A DNA stretch of 64,000 nucleotides from Mycobacterium angelicum (GTDB lineage Bacteria; Actinomycetota; Actinomycetes; Mycobacteriales; Mycobacteriaceae): the NCBI RefSeq assembly GCF_002086155.1, contig NZ_MVHE01000013.1, positions 62,001-126,000 of the forward strand. Reading direction: 5' to 3'. The notes beneath the pieces are model-generated. The model was given only the letters and a program-made list of their open reading frames with translations. It did no database searches and had not been told where the DNA came from. The position numbers and the translations under genes were made by a program. How positions within the stretch are numbered: the first letter of the stretch is position 1; the number at the start of each line of letters is the position of its first letter. Of this stretch, positions 16,381 through 24,165 are shown in pieces.

Positions 16381-17241
16381 CTAGCCGGCGATGCCGCGTG
16401 GCTGAAGCCGCCCGATCAGGTAGAACGGCAGCGCGACAAATACAGTACCGCCGACGAGATTGCCGGCACCGGTCACGCATATGTTGGTCAGCAATCCATG
16501 GCTGCCGAACCCGCACCCGATCGCGGTGTGCGGCGCGGAAGCATGAAATGCGCTGAGCAACATGGGAAGACCGAGGAAGCCGACGTTGGCCACGACGTGC
16601 TGAGTGCCGCCCATGACGAATGCGGACGGGCCGTAGAACGCGAAACCCATCCGCGCGACATCGCTGCGGGCTTTGTAGTACAGGCACATAGCCGTCTGCA
16701 GGAACCACGTGCACAACACCGCCAGCAAGAAGGCTGTCACCAGTGGTTGGCCGGTCTTGTCGGCGCCAACGATTGCCGCCCGTGTCGCGAATGCGCCAAG
16801 GTACGGACCGCCCGCGGCGGCGCACACCGTGATAAAGACCAGGACCCCAACGAGATTGCCGGTCAGGCCGATCGCCAACAGCCTGAGGTAGCCGGCCCAA
16901 TTCATCCGGTCATGCAGTACTGCCAGGAATCCGGCAGCCATGTCGGCGGTGATCAGCGACATTCCCGAGACGAGAATGAGCACGAAGGACATCCCGAACG
17001 CCAAACCCATCAACAGGCTCGCGATTCCAGGCGTGCTCACCCCGGTGCTGACCACCAACGACAGCAGGGTCCCGAACCCGACCATTGCTCCGCCTACCAC
17101 GGAACGCATCAGAAAAGCCCACGGATGGGCCGATTTCTGGACTGCCATGTCGGCTATGCGGCACACCATGGCCCGCACGCTGAGCGGTTCGAACGGATCC
17201 TCGATGGTTCGATCGACGGCCAGCGCGAGTTGATCGCGCAT
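16381..17241 (-). CDS. Formate/nitrite transporter (FNT) family channel
   Basis: 286 residues with six predicted membrane segments (SVVGGAMVGFGTLLSLVVS, GIASLLMGLAFGMSFVLILVSGMSLITADM, LAIGLTGNLVGVLVFITVCAAAG, LVTAFLLAVLCTWFLQTAM, AFVMGGTQHVVANVGFLGL, AGNLVGGTVFVALPFYLIG). The pattern with AGNLVGG near the C-terminus matches the pentameric FNT channels that carry formate, nitrite or hydrosulfide. The start ATG overlaps the TGA of the flavin reductase gene (TGATG). Which anion passes cannot be decided here. Confidence 0.9.
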   Translation of the reverse strand: MRDQLALAVDRTIEDPFEPLSVRAMVCRIADMAVQKSAHPWAFLMRSVVGGAMVGFGTLLSLVVSTGVSTPGIASLLMGLAFGMSFVLILVSGMSLITADMAAGFLAVLHDRMNWAGYLRLLAIGLTGNLVGVLVFITVCAAAGGPYLGAFATRAAIVGADKTGQPLVTAFLLAVLCTWFLQTAMCLYYKARSDVARMGFAFYGPSAFVMGGTQHVVANVGFLGLPMLLSAFHASAPHTAIGCGFGSHGLLTNICVTGAGNLVGGTVFVALPFYLIGRLQPRGIAG

Positions 17242-17798
17242 CAGGAAGCCAACGCGCTGACCATGTCCACCCAGTCGTGCATCCGTCCCGAGTAGTACAG
17301 CAACGGAAGCGTGTCGTCGCGCCGTACCTCGCAAGCACGAATGAGCAGGATGACGTGGTCGCCGGCATCGTAAATCCGGTCTATGCAACCACTTACCGAG
17401 GCCGCGGCGCCGGCAAGCACCGGGCAGCCGTTGCCATCGGTGTCGAATTCGATTCCCTCGAAACGGTTTTCGCTCTTGCTGGCAAACCTGCGGGCAAGGT
17501 CCGCCTGATCGCGCGCCAGGATGTTGACGGCCACCGAACTACCCATGCGGAATGCGGGCAGGCTGCCCGCGCTGCGCGCCACGCATTGCAGCAGCAGTGG
17601 CGGATGGATTGACACCGAGGCGAACGAGCTGATCGTCATGCCGACCGAGCGCTCACCCAATCGAGTGGTCAAGACGGTGACGCCGGAGGGAAAGGCCCCC
17701 ATGGCGTGGCGCATCGCGACCGCATCGACGGGGCCGCCGATGACCCACTCGCGGTCCGGTTGTTGGTCAGCACTGGCATTGATCGCAGAACTAGTCAT
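17241..17798 (-). CDS. Flavin reductase-domain protein (HpaC/DIM6-NTAB family)
   Basis: 185 residues. The N-terminal AMRHAMGAFPSGVTVLTTRLGERSVGMTISSFASVSIHPPLLL is the flavin reductase/FMN-binding split-barrel signature, with the flavin-contact SFASVS loop. It supplies reduced FMN/FAD to a partner monooxygenase; the acyl-CoA-dehydrogenase-like protein in the same operon is a plausible partner. It overlaps the anti-sigma factor gene by 8 bases and the FNT gene by 1 base. Confidence 0.88.
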   Translation of the reverse strand: MTSSAINASADQQPDREWVIGGPVDAVAMRHAMGAFPSGVTVLTTRLGERSVGMTISSFASVSIHPPLLLQCVARSAGSLPAFRMGSSVAVNILARDQADLARRFASKSENRFEGIEFDTDGNGCPVLAGAAASVSGCIDRIYDAGDHVILLIRACEVRRDDTLPLLYYSGRMHDWVDMVSALAS

Positions 17799-18060
17799 GG
17801 CGGCCCTTCCTGAGGGTGTTGATCGTGCCGATAACCCCGACAATGTGCTCGTCGCTGAGCTTTTCCCCGTCGAAGACGCGGTTGAGCAGAATCTTGAGGT
17901 CGAGCATTTGCTGTAGGTAGACCAGGCATGGCGGGCAGTCTTCGAGGTGTTTGGCCACGATCGGACCCCAGCGCGCGGGATCCGAGTCAACAAGGTCGTC
18001 GACCAGCCGGACGAATTCGACGCAGTCGATCGGGGGAATCGTGTTGTCGTAGACGGTCAT
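17791..18060 (-). CDS. Zinc-binding anti-sigma factor-like protein
   Basis: 89 residues without a membrane segment. KHLEDCPPCLVYLQQM fits the HxxxCxxC of ZAS-type anti-sigma factors that hold ECF sigma factors in the cytosol. ATG overlaps the sigma gene stop by 4 bases. A soluble ZAS protein is commonly redox- or thiol-sensitive, which would fit its place beside OsmC and cyanase genes. The sensing role is inference. Confidence 0.85.
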   Translation of the reverse strand: MTVYDNTIPPIDCVEFVRLVDDLVDSDPARWGPIVAKHLEDCPPCLVYLQQMLDLKILLNRVFDGEKLSDEHIVGVIGTINTLRKGRHD

Positions 18061-18680
18061 CGTTGATACCGCTTTTCCAATTGGTTGCGAAGGTTTCCTC
18101 GTGCGCGATAAAGCAGCGCGCGCTGCGCGTCAGTGGAGAGTTCCAGAACCTCGGCCGCCTCTTCGGCGGACACACCGACCAGGTCTCGCAGGATGACCAG
18201 CTGTCGCTGCCGCACCGGCAGCGCGTCCAGCGCCGCCCGCACATATCCAACGAGTTCCCGCTCCACGGTTTGGTCCTCGGGCAGGAACCGCCGCGACGGC
18301 GGGACACTCCAGTGACCGGCATCGGGGTGTCCGGCCGGGTGCATCCGGCCGGACAGCGGGTCGGCGGCGTCGGTGTCCGAAGTGCCCAGCACCTCGTGCT
18401 CGCGGATCCGCGCATCGCGGCGACGATGACGCGATGCGGTGCGTTTGACGATGCCGAACAGCCAGGTGGCCACCGACGAGCGACCCTCGAACGTGGCCGA
18501 TGACTTGAGCACTTGCACCCAGGCCTCCTGTACCACCTCTTCGGCCGCTGCCGGTGAATTGACCATTGTGCAGGCGAAATTCACCATCGGTCGGTGGAAA
18601 TCGCGCACCAAGCCGGCCAGCGGAATACCGCCGACCGTCAGCTCGGCTGTGGGCTCGGGAGGATCCGCGAGCGGGGTCAT
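18057..18680 (-). CDS. ECF-family RNA polymerase sigma factor
   Basis: 207 residues. Region sigma-2 spans about 22-90 (LVRDFHRPMVNFACTMVNSPAAAEEVVQEAWVQVL, then SVATWLFGIVKRTASRHRR). Region sigma-4 covers the last 60 residues (ALDALPVRQRQLVILRDLVGVSAEEAAEVLELSTDAQRALLYRARGNLRNQL). A linker of about 45 residues lies between them. It is paired with the overlapping anti-sigma gene and is probably inactive until that protein releases it. The start at 18680 follows from the ACAD gene ending at 18700. Confidence 0.92.
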   Translation of the reverse strand: MTPLADPPEPTAELTVGGIPLAGLVRDFHRPMVNFACTMVNSPAAAEEVVQEAWVQVLKSSATFEGRSSVATWLFGIVKRTASRHRRRDARIREHEVLGTSDTDAADPLSGRMHPAGHPDAGHWSVPPSRRFLPEDQTVERELVGYVRAALDALPVRQRQLVILRDLVGVSAEEAAEVLELSTDAQRALLYRARGNLRNQLEKRYQR

Positions 18681-18699
18681 CGTTGACCCGGCTTGTCGT

Positions 18700-19773
18700 T
18701 CAGGGGCACCCGCCCAGTTCCCAACGCAATTGGGCCTCGGACGGCGACTGCACGGGAATGAACGCGGCCTCTCGGTAACGCCGGCTGGCCGGCGTTCTGC
18801 TCGCGTACCCCTTGCCACCGGCGGTACGGATCTCCAAAGCCGCACTGGCACTGGCGATCTCGGCCGCGGTAAGCCGCAACGACAACAATTCCTTCTTGCT
18901 GGGCGGGCGCGGCCCACCGACGGCCCCGGCCAGACTGGCCAACGTCGTCTCGGCCAAAGCCAGCTTGCCCTCGATCAGGTTGACGTCGGAAGTGAACACC
19001 GAGTTCACTCCCGTCAGGCCGATCCCGGTCTGGGTCAACGTGGTTCGGGCCAGCCCGATGCACATGGCCGATTGCAGGACGAGAAAGGTGGGGCGCACCG
19101 CGTCCAGGAAGCCGGTGAAGTCGGTGGACAGCACCTGCTCGTCGGCGACGTAGACATCCTTGAGCTCCAGGTACGACGAGGCCGTGCTGTCCATCGCCAG
19201 CAGCTTGAAATGCTCACCGACGGTGACGCCCGGGGCGTTCAAGAAGAACGGCAGCGCCACGATCAGTTTGTCGCCACGCTCGGTGCGTGCCGCGGTGACC
19301 AGGAGCGAGTCGTCGTGAAGGTTGCTGGCCCACCTGATGGAACCGCTCAGCAGGTAGCCCCCGACGACCCGTGCGGCGGTCAGTTCCAGGCTCCCGCAAC
19401 CGGCGGCCTCCTTGAACGCCGCAGCCATGCCGGTGACTCCCAACGCGGTCCCGGCCAGCAGGGGCCGCGCCGTCATCTCGCTGAGTGGTGTTGCCGCCGT
19501 GAGCAAGTACTCGATTGTCATCCGGCTGGCCCACACCGAGAACCCGGTGCTCATGCATTCCCCGGAAATCAGCCGGATCACTTCGGCCATCTGCGGCAGC
19601 CTGCCGTCGGCGTTACCCGGGGCACCCACCCCGAGCAGACCGGCCGCCCCAAGCGCGGCAAAGCTGCGGCGGGTGGTGTGCTCGCCGCGGTCCAATGCGC
19701 CGGCGTGGGCACGAATGTCTGCCAGGACCTGCGAATCGAGCAGGTCGATCGCGGCATTCATGGTCGCGGTCAC
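18700..19773 (-). CDS. Acyl-CoA-dehydrogenase-fold oxidoreductase/monooxygenase
   Basis: 357 residues from GTG at 19773, which follows AGGAGGT. It shows the alpha-beta-alpha layout of acyl-CoA dehydrogenases: an N-terminal helical domain, a central strand domain (LSGSIRWASNLHDDSLLVTAARTE, then VYVADEQVLS), and a C-terminal four-helix bundle. It lacks the strong signatures of true fatty-acyl-CoA dehydrogenases. Together with the flavin reductase three genes downstream, it looks like a group D two-component flavin monooxygenase (DszC/SfnB/HsaA type). GTGA overlap with cynS shows translational coupling. Confidence 0.8.
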   Translation of the reverse strand: MTATMNAAIDLLDSQVLADIRAHAGALDRGEHTTRRSFAALGAAGLLGVGAPGNADGRLPQMAEVIRLISGECMSTGFSVWASRMTIEYLLTAATPLSEMTARPLLAGTALGVTGMAAAFKEAAGCGSLELTAARVVGGYLLSGSIRWASNLHDDSLLVTAARTERGDKLIVALPFFLNAPGVTVGEHFKLLAMDSTASSYLELKDVYVADEQVLSTDFTGFLDAVRPTFLVLQSAMCIGLARTTLTQTGIGLTGVNSVFTSDVNLIEGKLALAETTLASLAGAVGGPRPPSKKELLSLRLTAAEIASASAALEIRTAGGKGYASRTPASRRYREAAFIPVQSPSEAQLRWELGGCP

Positions 19774-20225
19774 GGCGACACCTCCTGTTCGGTGTTGTTC
19801 CATGTGTAGTCGAGAAACTTGCCGTCGAAGGTCACAATCACCCGATCTCCCTGTGGATCCGCCCGACGCTGGACGCTCATCCGGAAGTTGATCGCGCTCA
19901 TGATCCCGTCGCCGAATTCCTCGTTGATCAGTTCTTTGAGGGCCGGCCCGTACACCGACAGCGCCTCATGAAATCGGTAGATGGTCGGATCCGACACCAG
20001 TGACGGATCACTGCCCCGATAGGGCACCATCTGCAATGCGGTGACGGCGTCGGCACCGAGGTCGAGCAGCGCGGCAACGGTTTGCGCGTCCTGGGCCGAG
20101 AGCGGATGCTGACCCAGCAGGGCGGCCACCGTCCACACCCGGTCCTTGCCGATCGCCTCGGCGATCTTCGTCCAGGTCAATCCCTTTTCCACCCGCGCAA
20201 GCTTGATGGTTTCGGCCAGCTGCAT
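19770..20225 (-). CDS. cynS: Cyanate hydratase (cyanase)
   Basis: 151 residues. Residues 1-75 form the N-terminal helical HTH-like domain (LARVEKGLTWTKIAEAIGKDRVWTVAALLGQHPLS). The catalytic C-terminal half carries IYRFHEALSVYGPALKELI and FGDGIMSAINF. The Arg, Glu and Ser in these motifs are the catalytic triad of the decameric enzyme, which turns cyanate plus bicarbonate into ammonia and carbon dioxide. It lies between OsmC (14 bases) and the ACAD-like gene (4-base overlap). Confidence 0.95.
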   Translation of the reverse strand: MQLAETIKLARVEKGLTWTKIAEAIGKDRVWTVAALLGQHPLSAQDAQTVAALLDLGADAVTALQMVPYRGSDPSLVSDPTIYRFHEALSVYGPALKELINEEFGDGIMSAINFRMSVQRRADPQGDRVIVTFDGKFLDYTWNNTEQEVSP

Positions 20226-20239
20226 GTCGGACCCGATGC

Positions 20240-20764
20240 CTAGCCGATGGCGAGCGTGGAATCGACGGTTGCCGGGCGGCGGAAGGTGTTGACCACCGGC
20301 GACCACGCGATCGCGTTGTCGTGAATCTCCCGCAGGGTCTTGTCGTCGGCATCCCCGGCCAGGGTGACGTTGCACCGGACCGCGGTAAAGCCCAGCACCT
20401 TGCCGTCCGGGGTGTCGCCGACGCCCCACACCGCGGAGATGTCGATGTCGCCCTCCATCTCGACCTCGATCTTGGTGAGGGTCACGCCCCGGTGGGTGGC
20501 GTTGGCCAACAGGCCGACCGAGATGCACGAACCCAACGCGGCCAGCGTGGTTTCCGACGGGTTGGGGGCGGAGTCATCACCCAGCAGCGCGGGTGGCTCG
20601 CCGACCAGCATCGGGGCGAGGTCGCGCACATAAGTCATGTTGCGGAACCCGGCCTCACAAACCGTTTTCGCCTTCAGGGTCTTCTTGCCCGTGCTGGGGT
20701 CAGCTTTGGCGTTGCAGGACAGTCGGTCGAGCCCCTCAGCATCGATGACAAGCACATCGGTCAT
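20240..20764 (-). CDS. OsmC/Ohr-family protein
   Basis: 174 residues with the OsmC fold. The family motif NPSETTLAALGSCISVGLLANAT supplies the second active Cys in GSCIS, and an N-terminal Cys is in TVCEAGFRN. Ohr/OsmC proteins reduce organic hydroperoxides with thiols. Several divergent OsmC members, often near sulfur genes, have no defined substrate. It is the first gene of the operon. GGAGG lies 8 bases before the ATG, and a structured leader precedes it. Confidence 0.9.
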   Translation of the reverse strand: MTDVLVIDAEGLDRLSCNAKADPSTGKKTLKAKTVCEAGFRNMTYVRDLAPMLVGEPPALLGDDSAPNPSETTLAALGSCISVGLLANATHRGVTLTKIEVEMEGDIDISAVWGVGDTPDGKVLGFTAVRCNVTLAGDADDKTLREIHDNAIAWSPVVNTFRRPATVDSTLAIG

Positions 20765-20812
20765 CAAATTTCCTCCGTTCCATTACGGCTAGGTGTTGGT
20801 GGGTCTTACTCA

Positions 20813-20831
20813 GGCCTTTCATGGCCTTTCA
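20813..20831 (-). promoter_or_regulatory. Direct 9-bp repeat upstream of the osmC gene
   Basis: GGCCTTTCA occurs twice, 10 bases apart (20813-20821 and 20823-20831), one helical turn, 49 bases upstream of the osmC start. Direct repeats with helical phasing are typical binding sites for a dimeric regulator. Confidence 0.5.
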
Positions 20832-20901
20832 CGTCGTTAGTGTTCGGCGGGTACGCAAACGTGACGGCTTCCCCAATTGATTTACATGAATGAAACAAAG
20901 C

Positions 20902-21037
20902 GACGGTGACGGGCGGTTTTTTTGGCACCGTCCGGTCGCGGGAATGACTTCGGCACCGGATGCCGAAACACGTTGCCAACGGCCGTTATACGAAAACCCG
21001 CACACCATCGGCAAGGTAGCGATGATGTGCGGGTTTT
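20902..21037 (-). promoter_or_regulatory. Structured leader of the osmC-cynS operon
   Basis: Three perfect stems are stacked in 136 bases: GACGGTG/CACCGTC (20902-20908 with 20926-20932), TTCGGCA/TGCCGAA around a 5-base loop (20949-20955 with 20961-20967), and the long hairpin at 20993-21037. They lie between the 25-residue leader reading frame and the osmC gene. The layout suggests a cis-acting RNA or attenuator. No Rfam family was recognised by eye. Confidence 0.5.
20993..21037 (-). terminator. Long terminator-like hairpin in the operon leader
   Basis: AAAACCCGCACA at 20993-21004 pairs with TGTGCGGGTTTT at 21025-21036. A further inner pairing CATCG/CGATG follows, and a T-run trails the stem on both strands. 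It lies between the leader peptide (21069-21146) and osmC, in the place of an attenuator, and would end transcription in either direction. Confidence 0.75.
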
Positions 21038-21068
21038 TATTCAGTGTGGCGCTAATTGAGCTCAGCGC

Positions 21069-21146
21069 TCATTCGGCGTCCTCAGCACGAAAAAATGCGT
21101 TCGAGCACGTGGTCTCGGTCTCGCAGAACAGAAGTTCGTGGGACAA
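21069..21146 (-). CDS. Putative 25-residue leader peptide with two cysteines
   Basis: A TTG start at 21146 has an ideal Shine-Dalgarno AAGGAGG (21160-21154) at 7-base spacing. The frame reads 25 residues (LFCETETTCSNAFF in the middle) to TGA at 21069. The peptide is acidic and carries two Cys. A terminator hairpin begins 32 bases downstream, then a structured leader and the osmC gene. Leader peptide control of the operon is inferred. A short independent peptide gene is the alternative. Confidence 0.5.
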   Translation of the reverse strand: MSHELLFCETETTCSNAFFRAEDAE

Positions 21147-21184
21147 GCGGTCACCTCCTTCGCGGGCTGGGTTGTGATCACCGA

Positions 21185-21204
21185 GATTCGATTTGCTACG
21201 AATC
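21185..21204. promoter_or_regulatory. Dyad upstream of the leader peptide
   Basis: GATTCG (21185-21190), eight bases and CGAATC (21199-21204) form a perfect inverted repeat in a relatively AT-rich stretch, 38 bases upstream of the leader peptide start. It is suited to be an operator of the osmC-cynS operon. No sigma consensus was clear. Confidence 0.4.
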
Positions 21205-21338
21205 CGCGGTGCCCCATCCTGCGCTCATTTGAATCCTTCGACTGTCCCCCGAACAGTGAACGGCGGGTTGAATTCCGGATCCCGCAGCAATACGACCCGC
21301 TGCGTCCCCAGATCGGGGGACGCGGCCGTCGACAGGCT

Positions 21339-22175
21339 TTAGGCCGCCGGCGCCGTGACGAAGTCGATGAGTTCCTCGACCCGGCTGATCAACTCCGGTT
21401 CCAAGTCATTCCAGTCGCGAACCGTCGAGCGGATGCGCCGCCAGGCTTGGGCGATGTCGGTCTGGTCGGCATGCGGCCACCCCAGCGCATCGCAAACCCC
21501 GTGCTTCCACTCGAGGTGGCGCGGCACAGTGGGCCAGGCGGCCAGACCGAGCCGCTGTGGCTTGACGGCCTGCCAGATGTCGACATACGGATGACCGACC
21601 ACCAACGTGTCCGCGCCGCCCGGGCCCCGGCGCACCGCGTCGGCGATGCGCGATTCCTTGGAACCTGCAACGAGGTGATCGACCAGCACCCCGAGCCGAC
21701 ACCGCGGACCCGGACGAAATTGCGCCACGATGCCCGCCAAGTCGTCCACGCCACCGAGGTGTTCGACCACGACGCCCTCGATACGCAGGTCCTCCCCCCA
21801 GACCTGGGCGATGAGTTCGGCGTCGTGACGGCCTTCGACGTAGATCCGGCTGGCGCGCGCCACCCGCGCCCGCGCGCCCCGCACCGCGACCGACCCCGAC
21901 GCCGTTCGCGTTGCGGCCGCCGGGGCGCGCCGGCGCGGGGCGGTGAGGATCACCGGCTGGCCGTCGAGCAAATACCCTGGGCCAAGCGGGAATCCGCGGG
22001 TACGGCCGTGCCGGTCTTCGAGGTCGACGCGGCCGTATTCGACTCGGACCACTGCGCCCACGTATCCGGTCTGGGCATCTTCGACGACCATCCCGATCTC
22101 GACCGGGTGCTCGACCGAGCGGGGTTTGCGCCGCGGTCCGTCGGCGAGCACATCGGTTCCATAGCGATCGTCCAC
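21339..22175 (-). CDS. DUF3097 family protein
   Basis: 278 residues, Arg-rich, no signal or membrane segment. The N-terminal part (MVVEDAQTGYVGAVVRVEYGRVDLEDRHGRTRGFPLGPGYLLDGQPV) precedes a Toprim-like core with VEGRHDAELIAQVWGEDLR, LGGVDDLAGIV and LVDHLVAGSKESRIADAV. The acidic residues in these strands resemble the metal-binding Glu and Asp of Toprim domains. The family is actinobacterial and uncharacterised. The likely activity is nucleic-acid related. Confidence 0.85.
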   Translation of the reverse strand: MDDRYGTDVLADGPRRKPRSVEHPVEIGMVVEDAQTGYVGAVVRVEYGRVDLEDRHGRTRGFPLGPGYLLDGQPVILTAPRRRAPAAATRTASGSVAVRGARARVARASRIYVEGRHDAELIAQVWGEDLRIEGVVVEHLGGVDDLAGIVAQFRPGPRCRLGVLVDHLVAGSKESRIADAVRRGPGGADTLVVGHPYVDIWQAVKPQRLGLAAWPTVPRHLEWKHGVCDALGWPHADQTDIAQAWRRIRSTVRDWNDLEPELISRVEELIDFVTAPAA

Positions 22176-22252
22176 GCGGGCAGTCTAGGAAGTGACTGCC
22201 TGGTTACGGGTGGCGGCGCGCCGTCCTGCTATCGAAAATGCTTGCGCCGGTG

Positions 22253-24076
22253 TTATTTCGGCACGTATTCGTGATTGCTGCCGACACCGCCGCGGCCCGT
22301 TTCGGGCTCGATGTCGATACCCCCAAGACCGGGCAACGGGATGTCGATGTGGGGGATCTCGACCCGGCCGAGCCCGGGAATATTGACCTGGCTGGGCGTC
22401 GTCAGATGCGGCAGGTGCCGTCCTTCGGCGATCAAGTTGTCGTCGATGAGGCGGCCCGGGTTCCCGCTGACGATGTCGGTCATGCTGCGCAACGATTCGC
22501 TGCCCACGGTGTAGTAATACGAGTGGTCGCTGGGATTCAGTCCGTCGGCACCGGGAACTTCGGCGCGAAAGCGGATCGACCCGAAGCTGTCTGCCGCCGG
22601 GTCGGAACCCAGTCCTGCCGAGGCACCCACCAGGTTGCCGAGCTCGTCGTTGAGATAGTTCTGCAGTGTCGAGCCCAGCTCGGGCACCCAGCTAATGGGA
22701 TCGGTGGAGGCCGCACCCACGTAGACATGTCCGCCATCGGGAAGGTGGAAATCGGCGGCGCTGCGGGCCAGATCGGTTCCCGGGCAGCCCAGCAGGATCG
22801 CGTTGTTGGCGTGCATGCCGCTGTTGGCGAACGCGTCGGCCACCGTGGTGGATCCGTACGAGTGCCCGATCACGGTGATGTTGGCCGGACCGTTGTGTGT
22901 CACTGTCAAACCGTTGACGTCGGCGGCCAGCAGGTTGCCACCCTGGCGCGCCAAGGTCGTGTTGCCGATGTCGGGGTCACCGAAGCTGTCCGGTGTTTCA
23001 TAGCCCATCCACGCGATCACCGACGTGCTGTCCGGGTCGGCCAGCCTGGATTGGTCGTAGAGCACGGCGGCGTCGTTGCGCCCTCCGGCCAGCCAACCGG
23101 CTTTCACGCTGCTGCCGGTACCCGGCACGATCACCGCCGTGTTGCGGGCCCAGTCGGGGTTGCCGATCGCGATGGCGGCCTTGCCTCTGCCCTGGAACGC
23201 CAGGGGGTCATAGGCCCACAACATCACCGGCCGGTCGCCGTTGTTTTGGCCGTCCGCGGTCCAGGTACGGTCGTGTTCTAGACCGTTCCTGGTTTGAATC
23301 GCGTTGGTGTATCTAGTGATATCGTCTGCGGTCAACCCATACTTGGCGGGGTCGCTGACGACCGCGCTGGGGTCGACACCGTTGAGCTTGGCCAGGTCCT
23401 GCACCCGGTGCAGGTCGTCGTTGAGCACCGCACGGTTGACCGGATCGCGCACCGCCGCCGGAATACCGTTGAGAATCCCCAGCTTTTGCGGGTGCGCGGC
23501 GATGAGCCGTTCCTTGTCCTCCTGGCTTAACGAGTTCCACCAGTTCTCGACGTCTTGGGTGGTTGCGCCGTCCGGCGGCAATTGCGGCATCTCCAGCTGG
23601 GCCGTCCTGCCTTGACCGGCAGTGAGCGGAAAGTCATCGGAGATGGCGTTGAGTTGCTGTGCGGCCCGGGCGAATTCGTGCATGGCATCGCGGATGACGC
23701 CACCGGCCTCGCCCAGTCTGATCCGGCCGGCGGCCAGCAGTGCCTTTTGACCCGCGGGTGTATTCGCCAGCCCGCTGAGACTGAACTTGTCGGCCTGCCA
23801 GGCCGCAATGACTGCGTCGAGCTGCTTGCGCGCGTGGGTAAGGGTCTGCCCGGCAGCGGTGATGACGGGAAACGCGTTTACCTGCTGGGTGTACAGGCGC
23901 TTGCGCTGGCCGTCCAGGTCGGCGCTGCTGATCTGGGCCGCGTCGGACAGATCGCCGGTCCATGGGGGCCAGGGCGGCGGCTCTGCCGGCAGATTAGGGA
24001 CGCGCGGAGCCACCGGATCACCGGATCCCAGCAAAGCTTTCAACGCCGCCAGAGCGGCATCGATGGAAGTCCCCAC
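22253..24076 (-). CDS. DUF1023 alpha/beta hydrolase, probable T7SS-linked
   Basis: 607 residues. The N-terminal 250 residues are helical and Ala/Gln-rich and look like a T7SS-substrate-type helical region. The C-terminal half is the DUF1023 alpha/beta hydrolase domain with VIVPGTGSSV and the nucleophile elbow GHSYGSTT (catalytic Ser), plus a later Asp and His (DHSYYY). The tail is rich in Gly/Pro/Ile. It is divergent from a 100-residue helical protein that looks like a T7SS target (90 bases apart), as in other mycobacterial DUF1023 loci. The substrate is probably a lipid or peptide. Confidence 0.85.
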   Translation of the reverse strand: MGTSIDAALAALKALLGSGDPVAPRVPNLPAEPPPWPPWTGDLSDAAQISSADLDGQRKRLYTQQVNAFPVITAAGQTLTHARKQLDAVIAAWQADKFSLSGLANTPAGQKALLAAGRIRLGEAGGVIRDAMHEFARAAQQLNAISDDFPLTAGQGRTAQLEMPQLPPDGATTQDVENWWNSLSQEDKERLIAAHPQKLGILNGIPAAVRDPVNRAVLNDDLHRVQDLAKLNGVDPSAVVSDPAKYGLTADDITRYTNAIQTRNGLEHDRTWTADGQNNGDRPVMLWAYDPLAFQGRGKAAIAIGNPDWARNTAVIVPGTGSSVKAGWLAGGRNDAAVLYDQSRLADPDSTSVIAWMGYETPDSFGDPDIGNTTLARQGGNLLAADVNGLTVTHNGPANITVIGHSYGSTTVADAFANSGMHANNAILLGCPGTDLARSAADFHLPDGGHVYVGAASTDPISWVPELGSTLQNYLNDELGNLVGASAGLGSDPAADSFGSIRFRAEVPGADGLNPSDHSYYYTVGSESLRSMTDIVSGNPGRLIDDNLIAEGRHLPHLTTPSQVNIPGLGRVEIPHIDIPLPGLGGIDIEPETGRGGVGSNHEYVPK

Positions 24077-24165
24077 TTTGCCAACCTAACCAAGCCCCGC
24101 AGCAGCGACAAGGCAGGTAATGTTGGGGAAGCGTTTATGGTGCGAATCAGGGGGCGTGAAGGCAT

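Noticed and set aside
18439..19809. 456-residue plus-strand frame
   Set aside because: Antisense of the ACAD-like and sigma genes; no recognisable domain.
21069..21146. RiPP or mycofactocin-type precursor peptide
   Set aside because: No radical-SAM or maturase gene nearby and no core-like C-terminus; leader peptide is more economical.
20890..21177. 95-residue plus-strand frame across the osmC leader
   Set aside because: It runs through the terminator hairpin and the anti-Shine-Dalgarno of the leader peptide; no ribosome site and no conserved pattern.
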